Of a DNA stretch of 64,000 nt, positions 55,446-64,000 are shown in pieces (the stretch's first letter is position 1; each line of letters begins with the position of its first letter). This DNA comes from Fibrobacterota bacterium (lineage in GTDB: Bacteria > Fibrobacterota > Chitinivibrionia > Chitinivibrionales > Chitinispirillaceae). Position numbers and translations under genes: made by a program. The notes beneath the pieces are model-generated. The model made no database searches. It saw only the letters and a list, made by a program, of their open reading frames with translations, and had not been told where the DNA came from. The DNA is taken from assembly GCA_023459055.1 (NCBI GenBank), contig JAEWVR010000009.1, positions 186,001-250,000 of the forward strand, in the 5' to 3' direction.

Positions 55446-57430
55446 CTACTCATCAATAATGCGTTTGCCCGACAAACCATCGAGCATTTTTACAAGACGA
55501 ATTTTCCGTTTGTTCTGTTCACGGATTTGTACTATATAATTTTTGAACTCGTTATCCTGCCCGTTTTTTTCATTAGCCTGGATATCCGGTTTAGATAGCC
55601 AAGTGCGATAGAATATTCTTTCGGATTTGTACGATTGATGTGGTTCTCAGCGGCCATTTTCCAGATTCCAATTGAACGATCCGGATATTTTTCTTTAACT
55701 TCATCCGCGATTTGATCACTGATACAGTTTCCCCATCCATAGCCCCAGACTGAATGATTCTTACGGGTTTGTTCCTTTTCATCATAGATTCGAAGCGCTT
55801 CATCAATATTTTTCTCAAAAAGTGCAATTTCAATTAATTCAGTCGTAAAGGGAGGTTTCGAATACCCACGAGTCGAAGATGCAATCCCTGTTTCGGGTAA
55901 CTGCCATTGTACACTGCCAGCTTTAGGTCGTGTTCCGTTTGTAAGGAATGATATAATTGCAGGTCGAACCTGTAGCCAAAGCTTAGCTTTTTCGCATGCT
56001 TTCTTCAGATCCTTGTAACCTGACAGAGACGGACATTCAAAGAATTCATCTGCTTTTATAGCAGCACAAAATGATCGATCACCCTTTTCTGAACAGATCT
56101 CAAGGAGCTGTCTACGGAGCCCTGAAGCCATACCCGGAAAATTTTGCTGTGTTGCCATTATTCCCTTTTGGATCCATTTTTCAGCATCATCTGTTCTTCC
56201 GGCTTCTCTGAGTACCGTTACAAGCCGATCATAACTTTTCGTTATAGGTGCTTCACGGATGCACAATTCGACTTTTTCCTTCGACCTGCCTGCATGCTCG
56301 AGCGCTTTGATAATACGGTCAGTCAATTTATCACGATGGTAATCACGGCTGAATTCCGATCTGTCGTTTTTAGGGGAGTAGTCTTTAAGTCTAAGTAAAA
56401 GGTGGTCAGCAACGGTACTCCAGTCGCATTTACTGAATTTCTTTTTCCAGAAAACTTCAAGTCCTTCTGCCATTGAATATTCATCCGCCATCTCCCAATC
56501 AAATGCCTGTTCTATTTTGTCAACATTGGTAAGCGAACATTTTTTCAAGGCATCAAAGACAATTGAAAGCACATCGCATATTTCCTCGATAGTTTCACTC
56601 TCATCATTGCTCTGCCCCGCCTGTTCCATTCCTTTTGTGTAAAGTTTTTTTCCAAGCGAGATAATTTCATCGTATTTGCCAGCATCAGATAATTTCTGCA
56701 ACCCTTCCTTTACCCTTGAATAATCCGGACTGTATCCGGAATGATTCCAGTGATTACTCCATCCAGGCTCACCTGCTGCGTTGTCTATCTCTTTACTAAC
56801 AGTTTTTACCTGTGCTGCTACTGATGGCGATGATAGTTTAGCTTTGAATGTAAGATCAAATCCAACATCAGGATTTGATGCAGCGATATTTTTGATAATT
56901 GCAAGTAGTTCCTCCCGTTTTTTCCCCTGGAGAAATTCATCAATCGAGGCGGATGGTTTTCCCTTTTTATTCTTTTTTGTTGAGTCAATATTTTCTTCTA
57001 TGTCACTCTTGTAATCATCATTCCAAACATAATCTGATTCGTCGGACCAGGCAGTTTTACCTTCTTTGATCAGTGTCAGTCGCTTGTCTTTCGCAGCGAT
57101 TATTGGAATAATAGTTTTCTTTTTTAGCATTTCCAGATATTCGATAACCACAGCAACCCCATGCTTGCAATTCACTCCATACTGGCAGGTGCACGAAGAT
57201 GAAAGAGCAGCTCGATTGACCGATACCATAGTAGCATACCTGACTGACCCATCCACCCATGCCACAAGCTGATTTTTCTTTGTTATCGCCAGGTCTTCAA
57301 CACAGCCAGATTGCTGATACGACTTGCCACGAGAAAGAATTTTACTACCTACCCAATCCTGAATATCCATCCAGGTTAAATCAAGAAATGGGTTTGATAT
57401 CTTTTTTTCTATCTTTTTTACCGGTTTCAA
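55446..57430 (-). pseudogene. SWIM zinc-finger protein, frameshifted near the C-terminus
   Basis: The main frame (57430 to 55532, 632 residues) has a SWIM motif near residue 80 (SSCTCQYGVNCKHGVAVV, C-x-C-x5-C-x-H), then helical repeat-like sequence to the end. SWIM domains bind DNA or proteins and occur in this arrangement in many uncharacterised proteins near defence genes. After ATGAAAAAAAC (a run of seven A at 55568-55574) the original frame soon stops, but the -1 frame continues with KNGQDNEFKNYIVQIREQN ... to TAG 55446, which has the charged helical character expected of the family's C-terminus. A lost A, a sequencing error or slippage could explain it; the coordinates given include the tail. 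Confidence 0.7.
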
Positions 57431-57869
57431 GCATTCTCCTCTGCGTCAAGTTGCTGCCGTTTCTTATTTCGAAGTGGGTTTCTGGATCATTGTATCTCAG
57501 CCAGGTTTGTATTTTATCAGAAAAAATAAATTATTCGAATAGTCGAGCAAGTGAAAAGTATTTTAATGAATATTTGGAGGAATCGCAATTTAATAGATAT
57601 GTTTGACTCTGCACACCAAAACCTCTACAAATTGAGAGAGATGAGACTGATATTTTAGTCTGTACTATTCCAGGAAAAGTGGTCAACTATTTGAGCGGGA
57701 TCGGACGTTCAAAATCACACATCACTAATAAAAACAAAAACAACCGGACAAAAATGCGGACATTATTTTGAAGTATTGAATATATTTATTATTTTAATGC
57801 ATTGAATTATCAGATATTTTTAAATTAACTACCGGAAAACAAACCGGTCAAAAAATTGACATGGTATAA
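57431..57869. other. Divergent spacer with possible insertion-sequence remnant
   Basis: This gap separates the SWIM and Fic genes and must hold both promoters. Around 57675-57710, AAAAGTGGTCAACTATTTG is reminiscent of the ends of IS21-like elements, but no transposase frame is present. AT-rich otherwise. Confidence 0.3.
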
Positions 57870-59072
57870 ATGCATTCAATAGAACCATTGATCGTTTCAA
57901 ATACAGAACTTCAGGCCATTGCTGATGCTGTTTTAGAACAGACAAGACAAATAGGGCGTAGCCTTCATCCCGAAACAGTAAAAGCTGTAGCGAACCTGCT
58001 GCGGACAGTGAATTGCTACTATTCAAATCTCATCGAAGACCATGATACCCGCCCGGTCGATATCGAAAAAGCAATGAAATCTGAGTTTGCCGAGGATAGC
58101 AAAAAACGGGACCTGCAAATGGAGGCTCGTGCACATATTGAAGTCCAGATGGAAATAGAACGACAAATAGCAATCAACCCGGAAATTTCTATTGTTTCAA
58201 AAGAGTTTTTATGCTGGATCCATACTGAGTTTTATAAACGTTTACCAGCGGAATTTCGTATTGTATCAAATCCTCATACTGGTAAAACTATGGAGGTTAT
58301 TCCAGGAGAATTAAGGCATTTTGATGTTTATGTTGGTCATCACAAACCACCAGCTTTTACAGATATTCCAACATACCTCACTCGGTTGAATGAGGTATAC
58401 AATCTTCGTTCACTAAAAGGTAGTGATACGCTATGTGCTATTGCAGCTGCTCACCACCGGGTCTTGTGGGTACACCCTTTTGGTGATGGAAACGGGCGTG
58501 TCGTACGGCTTATGACAGATGCATCTTTGATGAAATTGGATACTGGAAGTTATGGCCTCTGGACTGCATCAAGAGGTCTTGCGCGTAAAAGGGCGGAATA
58601 TCTGGACCTGCTTGCACATGCAGATTCTCCTCGAATCAATGATTACGATGGTCATGGTGCACTTTCATCCATTGCACTTGTAGATTTTTCAAGGTTTTTC
58701 CTGAATACTTGTCTGGATCAGATTATGTATATGCGAAAGATGCTTGAGATCGATTCACTCGCAGAGCGGATAAAAAGCTATGGAGAAATGCGACAAAATG
58801 GATTGTTACCTGACAGAAACGGAAATAGTGACCGTGATTCACATTTTCGCAAAGAAGCAACTCACCTATTACACCAGTTGGTTTACCGTGGTTCAATTGA
58901 AAGGGGTCGGATTCCTGCACTTTTAGGTCTTGAAGAAAGGACTGCACGCAGAGTTGTGAAATTTCTTTCCGATGAAGGATTTATAGTCAGCAAGTCAAGT
59001 AAAGCACCACTTTGTATAGCAATACCAGCACATGCTGCACCATACATCTTTCCAGGACTGTTTGGTTTATAA
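57870..59072 (+). CDS. Fic-domain protein (AMPylase type) with C-terminal winged helix
   Basis: A 400-residue Fic protein. The catalytic motif is HPFGDGNGRVVR near residue 201, so it should transfer AMP or a similar group to a target hydroxyl. In the N-terminal helical part, YYSNLIEDHDT stands where class II Fic proteins have the inhibitory (S/T)xxxE(G/N) motif; here G/N is D. The C-terminal ~75 residues (IPALLGLEERTARRVVKFL) form a winged helix, often used for self-regulation of the operon. No separate antitoxin is adjacent. It lies divergent from the SWIM gene at the upstream end of the defence block. Confidence 0.9.
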   Translation: MHSIEPLIVSNTELQAIADAVLEQTRQIGRSLHPETVKAVANLLRTVNCYYSNLIEDHDTRPVDIEKAMKSEFAEDSKKRDLQMEARAHIEVQMEIERQIAINPEISIVSKEFLCWIHTEFYKRLPAEFRIVSNPHTGKTMEVIPGELRHFDVYVGHHKPPAFTDIPTYLTRLNEVYNLRSLKGSDTLCAIAAAHHRVLWVHPFGDGNGRVVRLMTDASLMKLDTGSYGLWTASRGLARKRAEYLDLLAHADSPRINDYDGHGALSSIALVDFSRFFLNTCLDQIMYMRKMLEIDSLAERIKSYGEMRQNGLLPDRNGNSDRDSHFRKEATHLLHQLVYRGSIERGRIPALLGLEERTARRVVKFLSDEGFIVSKSSKAPLCIAIPAHAAPYIFPGLFGL

Positions 59073-59372
59073 AGGATAGTAATTTATTAGGCTGGGATGG
59101 TGTTTTGAATATAAATTATTAACATATTGGGAATATTCCCCGTTTTCAGTACATTTGATTATGAATCAATAGGATTTAAAGAAGGCCTATTTTAAGAGAA
59201 TAAATCTATGGTAATTCAGAGAGCACCATGGAAAATATTTTTTTGTATAATCAGTAATGAAGCAACAGGACAACATGAGTACACCCCCACGTTAGAACTA
59301 AGTATGAAAAGTATTACTCATTTTTTTGGGTAGTTCAGTAAATAACCATTAGTGAAAAGGATAGCCTAATAG
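59073..59372. other. Short gene-free spacer after Fic
   Basis: Nothing beyond AT-rich sequence is seen; it carries the promoter region for the next small gene. Confidence 0.3.
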
Positions 59373-59849
59373 ATGAAATTTGATGGCAAAGCATTTACCC
59401 ATTGCACATTGGAAGAAGGATATGATTTTATCATAACTGACAAATGGAAGAAGAAAAGACTTTTTAAAATCAGTACATTCCCCTGCCCTGGCGGATTGTT
59501 ATCTGAAGCAATTGAAGTTGTAAAAAACAATAAAAGTGAACCATATGAATTTTCAATTTTGTCCCCATTTGATTCTGATATTGAATATGCTGAACTGCAA
59601 TTAAAAGCGAAAATAAAAAGAGGAATTAATAAAAAATATTTATCATCCAACCATGGATTCCTGACTTTAAAAGATAACGATGAACTTGTCGGAAGAATAT
59701 CCTGGAATAGCGATCCCGACAAAACAGACGATTCAATGGTGCTGATTGTTGACGGGAAAAAAATCACAAAAGAAGTTTTCTGGAGAATATTGAGTCAATA
59801 TGAAGGTTGGACTTTTAAACTTACTATTGTAGACAGAACGAAAGAATGA
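59373..59849 (+). CDS. Hypothetical protein
   Basis: The 158-residue product has no family I recognise. It is highly charged, with short alternating strands, no signal peptide or membrane span, and a predicted two-part layout split near residue 85. The ATG has no strong ribosome site. Base composition is as AT-rich as the neighbours. It lies inside the accessory island and may be a defence-associated orphan. Confidence 0.5.
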   Translation: MKFDGKAFTHCTLEEGYDFIITDKWKKKRLFKISTFPCPGGLLSEAIEVVKNNKSEPYEFSILSPFDSDIEYAELQLKAKIKRGINKKYLSSNHGFLTLKDNDELVGRISWNSDPDKTDDSMVLIVDGKKITKEVFWRILSQYEGWTFKLTIVDRTKE

Positions 59850-60044
59850 AAAAGATACAATGAAGCACGTTGCTGAGAAATAAGCTTTTTAGTCCATTAA
59901 CGCGCTTTAAATTTACATGTAATAATTACCATTTTTTTAAATAGATACTTATTTCTTGTAAATGATCCATAAAATCAGGTTATTTGCAAAAATAAATTTA
60001 TACAAACAGGTATTCCAAAAAAAACAGGTTAAAACATCCATAAA

Positions 60045-60242
60045 ATGAAATCATTCAAAGAATTCGAAGAGCGGCTAAACTCGTCCATCGCGCGAATGAA
60101 GGCTATCCCTGATGAATATTATGAGCCAATGTATGGTTCGATTATTCGCCAAGTTGAGGCTGCTGTTCAGCACTTTACGACAGTGCTTACAATTATGACA
60201 TTTGCGTCCTCTCTCGCCTATTCTGCCTTAGCAGTACTTTAA
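60045..60242 (+). CDS. Small hypothetical protein
   Basis: A 65-residue frame, KSFKEFEERLNSSIARMKAI followed by a helical, somewhat hydrophobic end (VQHFTTVLTIMTFASSLAYS). It could be a fragment or a small regulator. The start and coding status are uncertain. Confidence 0.35.
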   Translation: MKSFKEFEERLNSSIARMKAIPDEYYEPMYGSIIRQVEAAVQHFTTVLTIMTFASSLAYSALAVL

Positions 60243-60330
60243 AATAGCCCCTAATTTAATATTAAATTATTGCAAATTCTCTAATTTTATAGCAAATTAG
60301 TATTTAAAACATTAATTACGAGTGGTATAT

Positions 60331-60495
60331 ATGCACAACAAACCAATTGGGTCTCAACAACTTGATACTGCCCTATCAATGCTTTCCGAGCTTTTATCTT
60401 TCTATGATAGTGAACCTGTTCATATTGTTGTATGCGGAGGTTCTGCACTGATAACAACAGGCTTCAATGATGTCATTAAAAGAATTATACAATAA
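60331..60495 (+). pseudogene. Truncated nucleotidyltransferase-like 5' fragment
   Basis: This 54-codon frame (LDTALSMLSELLSFYDSEPV, HIVVCGGSALITTGF) matches the start of DUF6036/AbiEii-like nucleotidyltransferases, in which V-V-C-G-G-x-A-L precedes the D-x-D site. The sequence stops before the metal-binding Asp pair, so it is a non-functional remnant. It overlaps the 3' end of the DUF3592 remnant by 11 bases in convergent orientation. Confidence 0.45.
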
Positions 60496-61115
60496 ACTTA
60501 TCGAGATACAGCTTACCCATCTCTGGAATCAGTGGGCACTGCTTGGTGTTTCCGGCTATGGCAAAAAAAGCTGCAACCAGACTGAGTGCGAAGAGAAAAA
60601 ACACTACAAATACTGATGATTTATCAATACCGGGTTTTAACACTGATAAGTATGGTTTTCCGGGATGATAATACACCATAAATGGTCCATTTGATTGCAA
60701 TGTGTCAACAAATGCTTTTGCAGTATCAAAACCACTTGAGCAATCATAGAATGCAACGGTTCCACCGGTATAGATTCTTCCATTGACAGTATACGTATAT
60801 TCAACATCTGGTCGGTAACGTCTGTAGCCGAATTCACTGGAGTTACTCTCTGTAACACCCGCAGATACAATCAATTGACCCCTGATTTACCCGATAAGCA
60901 ATAAGAAAAATTACCGGTCCCCAGAAAAAAATTGGTAGCGGAATATAATACCAGAGATTCTCTACTCCCTGAAAACGAAGAAGTACCTGAATAAGAACAC
61001 CTGAGAATAAAACGATTAATGCAAACAGGACATAAAGTTTACGTTGTGAGTGCGACAGCGTGAATTCTGTACTTGATTCTTCCTTTATATATGCTCTCAG
61101 TGATGATGGGATCAT
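60485..61115 (-). pseudogene. DUF3592 membrane protein, frameshifted
   Basis: The first part (from ATG 61115, IPSSLRAYIKEESSTEF) has two hydrophobic spans; the second part (GQLIVSAGVTESNSSEFGY, VEYTYTVNGRIYTGG, YYHPGKPYLSVLKPG, then another span) follows the DUF3592 pattern. The frames join at a four-C run at 60879-60882 if one base is removed. A single-base insertion or a sequencing error broke the gene. DUF3592 has no known enzymatic role and is usually a small inner-membrane protein with an extracytoplasmic beta domain. Confidence 0.65.
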
Positions 61116-61471
61116 AATACAGTTAACTCTCTTGGGTCGAATTGTCAATTGATTCTTTTTATTTCCTGTTCTAAAATAGTGCCTGCATTGGGCAGCGACA
61201 ACTGGCAGATAAAATTTTTGCTGGAAAATAGTCACCATCTTCGGAGCATGGAGTGATTCCAGTCTTCTTTGCCAGACTTATTTCAGAGTTTCCATTTTAT
61301 TCTAAAATATGAAGTACAGCTATTTTACAATAAGCTATTATCCTAAAATAACAGCAAATAACAATAATTGGATTCATAGCACAGTGACAAATTCAAATTT
61401 GTGGTAACTTTGTAGTAGTTTTTCATACATATAAAAATATATTTCACTTATTAACAATGCATTACATCATA

Positions 61472-61526
61472 GAACATTGCTCTCATAATCCAAAGGTCAT
61501 ACGGTCAAGGCATGCCTTTACTAACG
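61472..61526 (+). repeat. Degenerate copy of the tRNA-fMet 3' part (right island border)
   Basis: Roughly 38 of 55 positions align without gaps to the 3' two thirds of tRNA-fMet: CTCATAA, CCAAAGGTC, TACG, TCAA and CTAAC are shared. It is on the same strand as the intact gene at 32039-32115, as expected if an element inserted into the tRNA. The 450-base gap around it (61239-61688) holds no gene. Confidence 0.6.
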
Positions 61527-61688
61527 ATTTATAATGCATCAAGAGAGATTTTGAAGTACCTTGCTATTTTGGAAATTTTGTTAAACATGCGATATTGTTA
61601 AATCAAGATCCACTAAGAAAAAAATATGGCACACTGTGAAATACAATTATACAATTTATAGAAAACTATAATTTTAAAGGAGCAATGC

Positions 61689-62408
61689 ATGATTCACAAA
61701 ATGTTTCTGTTTTTATCACTGTTACTTGTCTCTGTATGGGCTATAAACCTTAATAATACTATTTGGAATACCAACTGGAATGTCATGTCGTTCTGGCAGG
61801 TTCAAAACCAGGTAAGCGCAGAATATATGTACGATGGGGGAATTATTACTGGAACAATGTTCGGTGATACGCTTCGGGGATGGTGGCGGGAACATGGTAA
61901 TGCAAAAGAGTGTGGACCGGAAAATACCTGGTCAGGCCCTCTTGTGTTCAAATTTTCCGCTGATGGAAAATCCTTCACCGGCGACTGGGGCTATTGCGAT
62001 TCTGATCCAACCAAACTCAATCCGGAGAGCAGTGCATGGACTGGAACTATAAAGGATGGTGTTGCGTCTTACACTCAGAAAGAGTGCGAAGATGCAAATC
62101 GTTTCTGGTGTAATGGTGAATGTAAACTGGTACCCTGCGACAGCGCAGTGTCAAAAGATGCCTGCGAAAAATCCGGCAGATTCTGGTGCACAGACACGTG
62201 TAAAATGACATCCTGTACTGAAACATCAGTCGTGAATCCCACGTTCAAAGGTACAATATCAAACAAAACAAAATCCGCTATTACCAATCAAAAAATTGGT
62301 GCACTCTTTGATCTTCAAGGTAAAAAAATCCATTCTGCTGTAAACGGAATCAGTATTTATATTGACGAATCCTGTATTAGCAGAGCAAAGGTTACGATAT
62401 TACCATAA
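61689..62408 (+). CDS. Secreted Cys-repeat protein with sorting-domain-like C-terminus
   Basis: The 239-residue product has a signal peptide (MIHKMFLFLSLLLVSVWA) and AAGGAG 6 bases before the ATG. The N-terminal ~110 residues are Trp/Gly-rich (GWWREHGNAKEC, FSADGKSFTGDWGYC). Two 18-residue Cys repeats follow, CEDANRFWCNGECKLVPC and CEKSGRFWCTDTCKMTSC. The last 45 residues (IGALFDLQGKKIHSAVNGIS, then KVTILP) resemble the end of T9SS-type sorting domains. Function unknown; it is probably a surface protein. It lies beside a cellulase gene. Confidence 0.7.
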   Translation: MIHKMFLFLSLLLVSVWAINLNNTIWNTNWNVMSFWQVQNQVSAEYMYDGGIITGTMFGDTLRGWWREHGNAKECGPENTWSGPLVFKFSADGKSFTGDWGYCDSDPTKLNPESSAWTGTIKDGVASYTQKECEDANRFWCNGECKLVPCDSAVSKDACEKSGRFWCTDTCKMTSCTETSVVNPTFKGTISNKTKSAITNQKIGALFDLQGKKIHSAVNGISIYIDESCISRAKVTILP

Positions 62409-62740
62409 TAACAGTTCACTTGATTAATGCAGCTCACAATCCCGAGCCTACGTAGAAAGATTACACCATTAAGACAACTGTACGTGGCTTGAGCTTTGTT
62501 GTAACTGATCGGACCGCTGGTGTCAATCCCCGGACACAGCGGGTCTATGATTGGACAATTTTAATGTTGATACTTGTGATGCTTTACCTCAGTTATTTAC
62601 ATATTTACATGGTATTTAATCCGGCAATCCGTTTTTTTTGAAACAGGTTGTTTCGTTTTTACTACTTTAATCCAATTCTGATGATTATTTTTATCTCAGT
62701 AACGTTTTGCTTATGTTTTTATAAAAAGGAAATTCAAACT
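62409..62740 (+). promoter_or_regulatory. Upstream region of the cellulase gene
   Basis: The gap has no gene. GACCGCTGGTGTC (62512-62524) and GACACAGCGGGTC (62533-62545) form an imperfect stem that could be a leader structure or a terminator for the previous gene, although no T run follows. Confidence 0.4.
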
Positions 62741-64000
62741 ATGTTCGCCTTTAAAAATCATGTTCTTAAAGGGATTGCAACACTTTTTGTAGTAACAAAC
62801 TCATTAAGTGCTGCATATAATTACTCCGAAGCATTTGAAAAATCAATCTACTTCTATGAATGTCAGGTGTCCGGAGAAAAACCATCCTGGAACCGATGTG
62901 AGTGGCGGGGAAATTCAGCCCTGAAGGATGGTAAGGATGTGGGGATTGATCTGACGGGTGGATGGTATGATGCCGGCGATCACGTAAAATTTGGTTTTCC
63001 TCTGGCCTATACTGCAACAATGCTGGCTCTTGGTTATGTAGAGTATGAAGATGTCTACGTAAAACAGGGCCAGAAAGAGCATTTTCTCAATAATTTACGA
63101 TTTGTTAATGATTACTTTATCAAATGCCATACCAGTAAGTTCGAATTATGGGGGCAGGTCGGTAACAGTCATTTGGACCATGGCTGGTGGGGGCCTGCAG
63201 AAAAGATGACTATGGAGAGACCCGCCTATAAAATTGATACACAGAAACCCGGATCAGATCTGGCGGGTGAAACAGCTGCTGCCATGGCAGCAGCGTCAAT
63301 TGTATTTAAAAAATCGAATGATGAGGCCTATGCACAAAAGCTGCTCAAGCATGCGGTTGAATTGTATGAGTTCGCAGAAAAATACCCGAAGAAGTATCAC
63401 GAATCAATCGACAATGCACAAGGATGCTATCAGTCATGGAGCGGGTGGTATGACGAACTGGTCTGGGCCGGAATCTGGATCTACCTTGCATCAAAAGATG
63501 CCTCCTATCTTGATAAAGCTGAACGTTACTACGATTCCCTTGGAGTTGAAAATGGAACCACATTAAGAAAGTTTAAATGGACACACTGCTGGGATGATAA
63601 AGGATACGGATCATATGTATACCTTGCCCGACTAACCGGTAAAGCAAAGTACATTACCGATGCAGAGCGGTGGCTGGACTTCTGGACCTGCGGAGTTGAA
63701 GGTACTAAAGTACCGTATACTCCCGGAGGGCTGGCATGGGTTGACAGGTGGGGAGTATTGCGGTATGCAGCAAACACATCACTTTTTGCGCTAATGTACA
63801 GTGACTATCTACGGGGAATCGGTGGTGATACAGAAAAAATTAAACGATACAGTGACTTCGGAATCAGTCAGATCGATTATATATTGGGAAAAAATCCCTC
63901 CAACAGAAGTTTTGTCTGTGGTGTCGGGAATAACCCTCCGGTCAATCCTCACCATCGTTCAGCACACGGGAGTGAATTATTTGTTATTACAGATCCGGTA
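62741..64000 (+). CDS. Glycoside hydrolase family 9 cellulase (3' end outside window)
   Basis: The open frame from ATG 62741, 420 codons to the window edge, has AAGGA about 10 bases upstream. A signal peptide (HVLKGIATLFVVTNSLSAA) is followed straight away by the catalytic module, without an N-terminal Ig or CBM domain. Family signatures: GGWYDAGDHVKFGFPLAYT with the catalytic base Asp, then VGNSHLDHGWWGPAEKM, and IDYILGKNPSNRSFVCGVG, NPHHRSAHGS. The catalytic acid Glu lies beyond the window. GH9 enzymes cut beta-1,4-glucans. Export across the outer membrane, perhaps by a sorting domain at the missing C-terminus, is likely. Confidence 0.95.
   Translation, partial: MFAFKNHVLKGIATLFVVTNSLSAAYNYSEAFEKSIYFYECQVSGEKPSWNRCEWRGNSALKDGKDVGIDLTGGWYDAGDHVKFGFPLAYTATMLALGYVEYEDVYVKQGQKEHFLNNLRFVNDYFIKCHTSKFELWGQVGNSHLDHGWWGPAEKMTMERPAYKIDTQKPGSDLAGETAAAMAAASIVFKKSNDEAYAQKLLKHAVELYEFAEKYPKKYHESIDNAQGCYQSWSGWYDELVWAGIWIYLASKDASYLDKAERYYDSLGVENGTTLRKFKWTHCWDDKGYGSYVYLARLTGKAKYITDAERWLDFWTCGVEGTKVPYTPGGLAWVDRWGVLRYAANTSLFALMYSDYLRGIGGDTEKIKRYSDFGISQIDYILGKNPSNRSFVCGVGNNPPVNPHHRSAHGSELFVITDPV

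Noticed and set aside
57259..57606. 115-codon plus-strand frame across the SWIM gene start
   Set aside because: It covers the antisense of the SWIM N-terminus and the promoter region; no ribosome site.

Overview
The window is about 64 kb of AT-rich bacterial chromosome. Several features point to an anaerobic, plant-polymer-degrading member of the Fibrobacterota or wider FCB group: a family 9 cellulase at the right edge, secreted proteins whose C-termini resemble type IX secretion sorting domains, an [FeFe]-hydrogenase-type sensor, 6-phosphogluconate dehydrogenase, a PTS enzyme I next to a glycogen-phosphorylase homologue, and many hybrid or HD-GYP signalling proteins. The placement is an inference; no rRNA or other phylogenetic marker lies in the window.

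Left half (1-32 kb) is mostly core and signalling. A minus-strand run holds a glycosyltransferase (cut by the window edge), a XerC/XerD recombinase, a metallo-beta-lactamase-fold hydrolase and murB. Divergent from it is a Ser/Thr kinase followed by a sensory [FeFe]-hydrogenase-PAS protein. Then come a secreted metalloprotease with a lipoprotein, a STAS protein, ispF, an outer-membrane-type protein, gnd with a DeoR regulator, a large hybrid histidine kinase, and ptsI overlapping a glycogen phosphorylase homologue that has lost most of its active-site motifs. After tRNA-Ser(GCT) lie an ADP-ribosylglycohydrolase, an HD-GYP protein, a Nudix hydrolase, a FecR-like lipoprotein, a TPR protein and a likely beta-barrel, ending at an initiator tRNA-Met gene.

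Right half (32.1-61.5 kb) is an accessory island. It starts at the intact tRNA-fMet. A degenerate copy of the 3' part of the same tRNA lies at about 61.47-61.53 kb, which suggests integration at the tRNA. No integrase is visible inside. The first 4 kb of the island carry a higher-GC xylose isomerase gene with fragments of neighbouring genes, bracketed by two ~560-bp direct repeats. Next comes a long co-directional minus-strand defence block. In transcription order it encodes a YprA/MrfA-type DUF1998 helicase with a C-terminal nuclease-like domain, an SNF2 helicase, an Eco57I-type adenine methyltransferase, an AlbA_2 (Schlafen-type) regulator, McrB, McrC and a uracil-DNA-glycosylase-like protein. 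The first three genes look like a compact DISARM-related system; the McrBC pair is a type IV restriction system. Upstream lie a DUF1016 fragment, a frameshifted SWIM zinc-finger protein, a Fic protein and several small or broken genes.

At the far right, outside the island, is a secreted Cys-repeat protein and then the family 9 glycoside hydrolase, which runs off the window. Start codons were moved from the longest frame wherever a good Shine-Dalgarno site or family homology supported a shorter protein.
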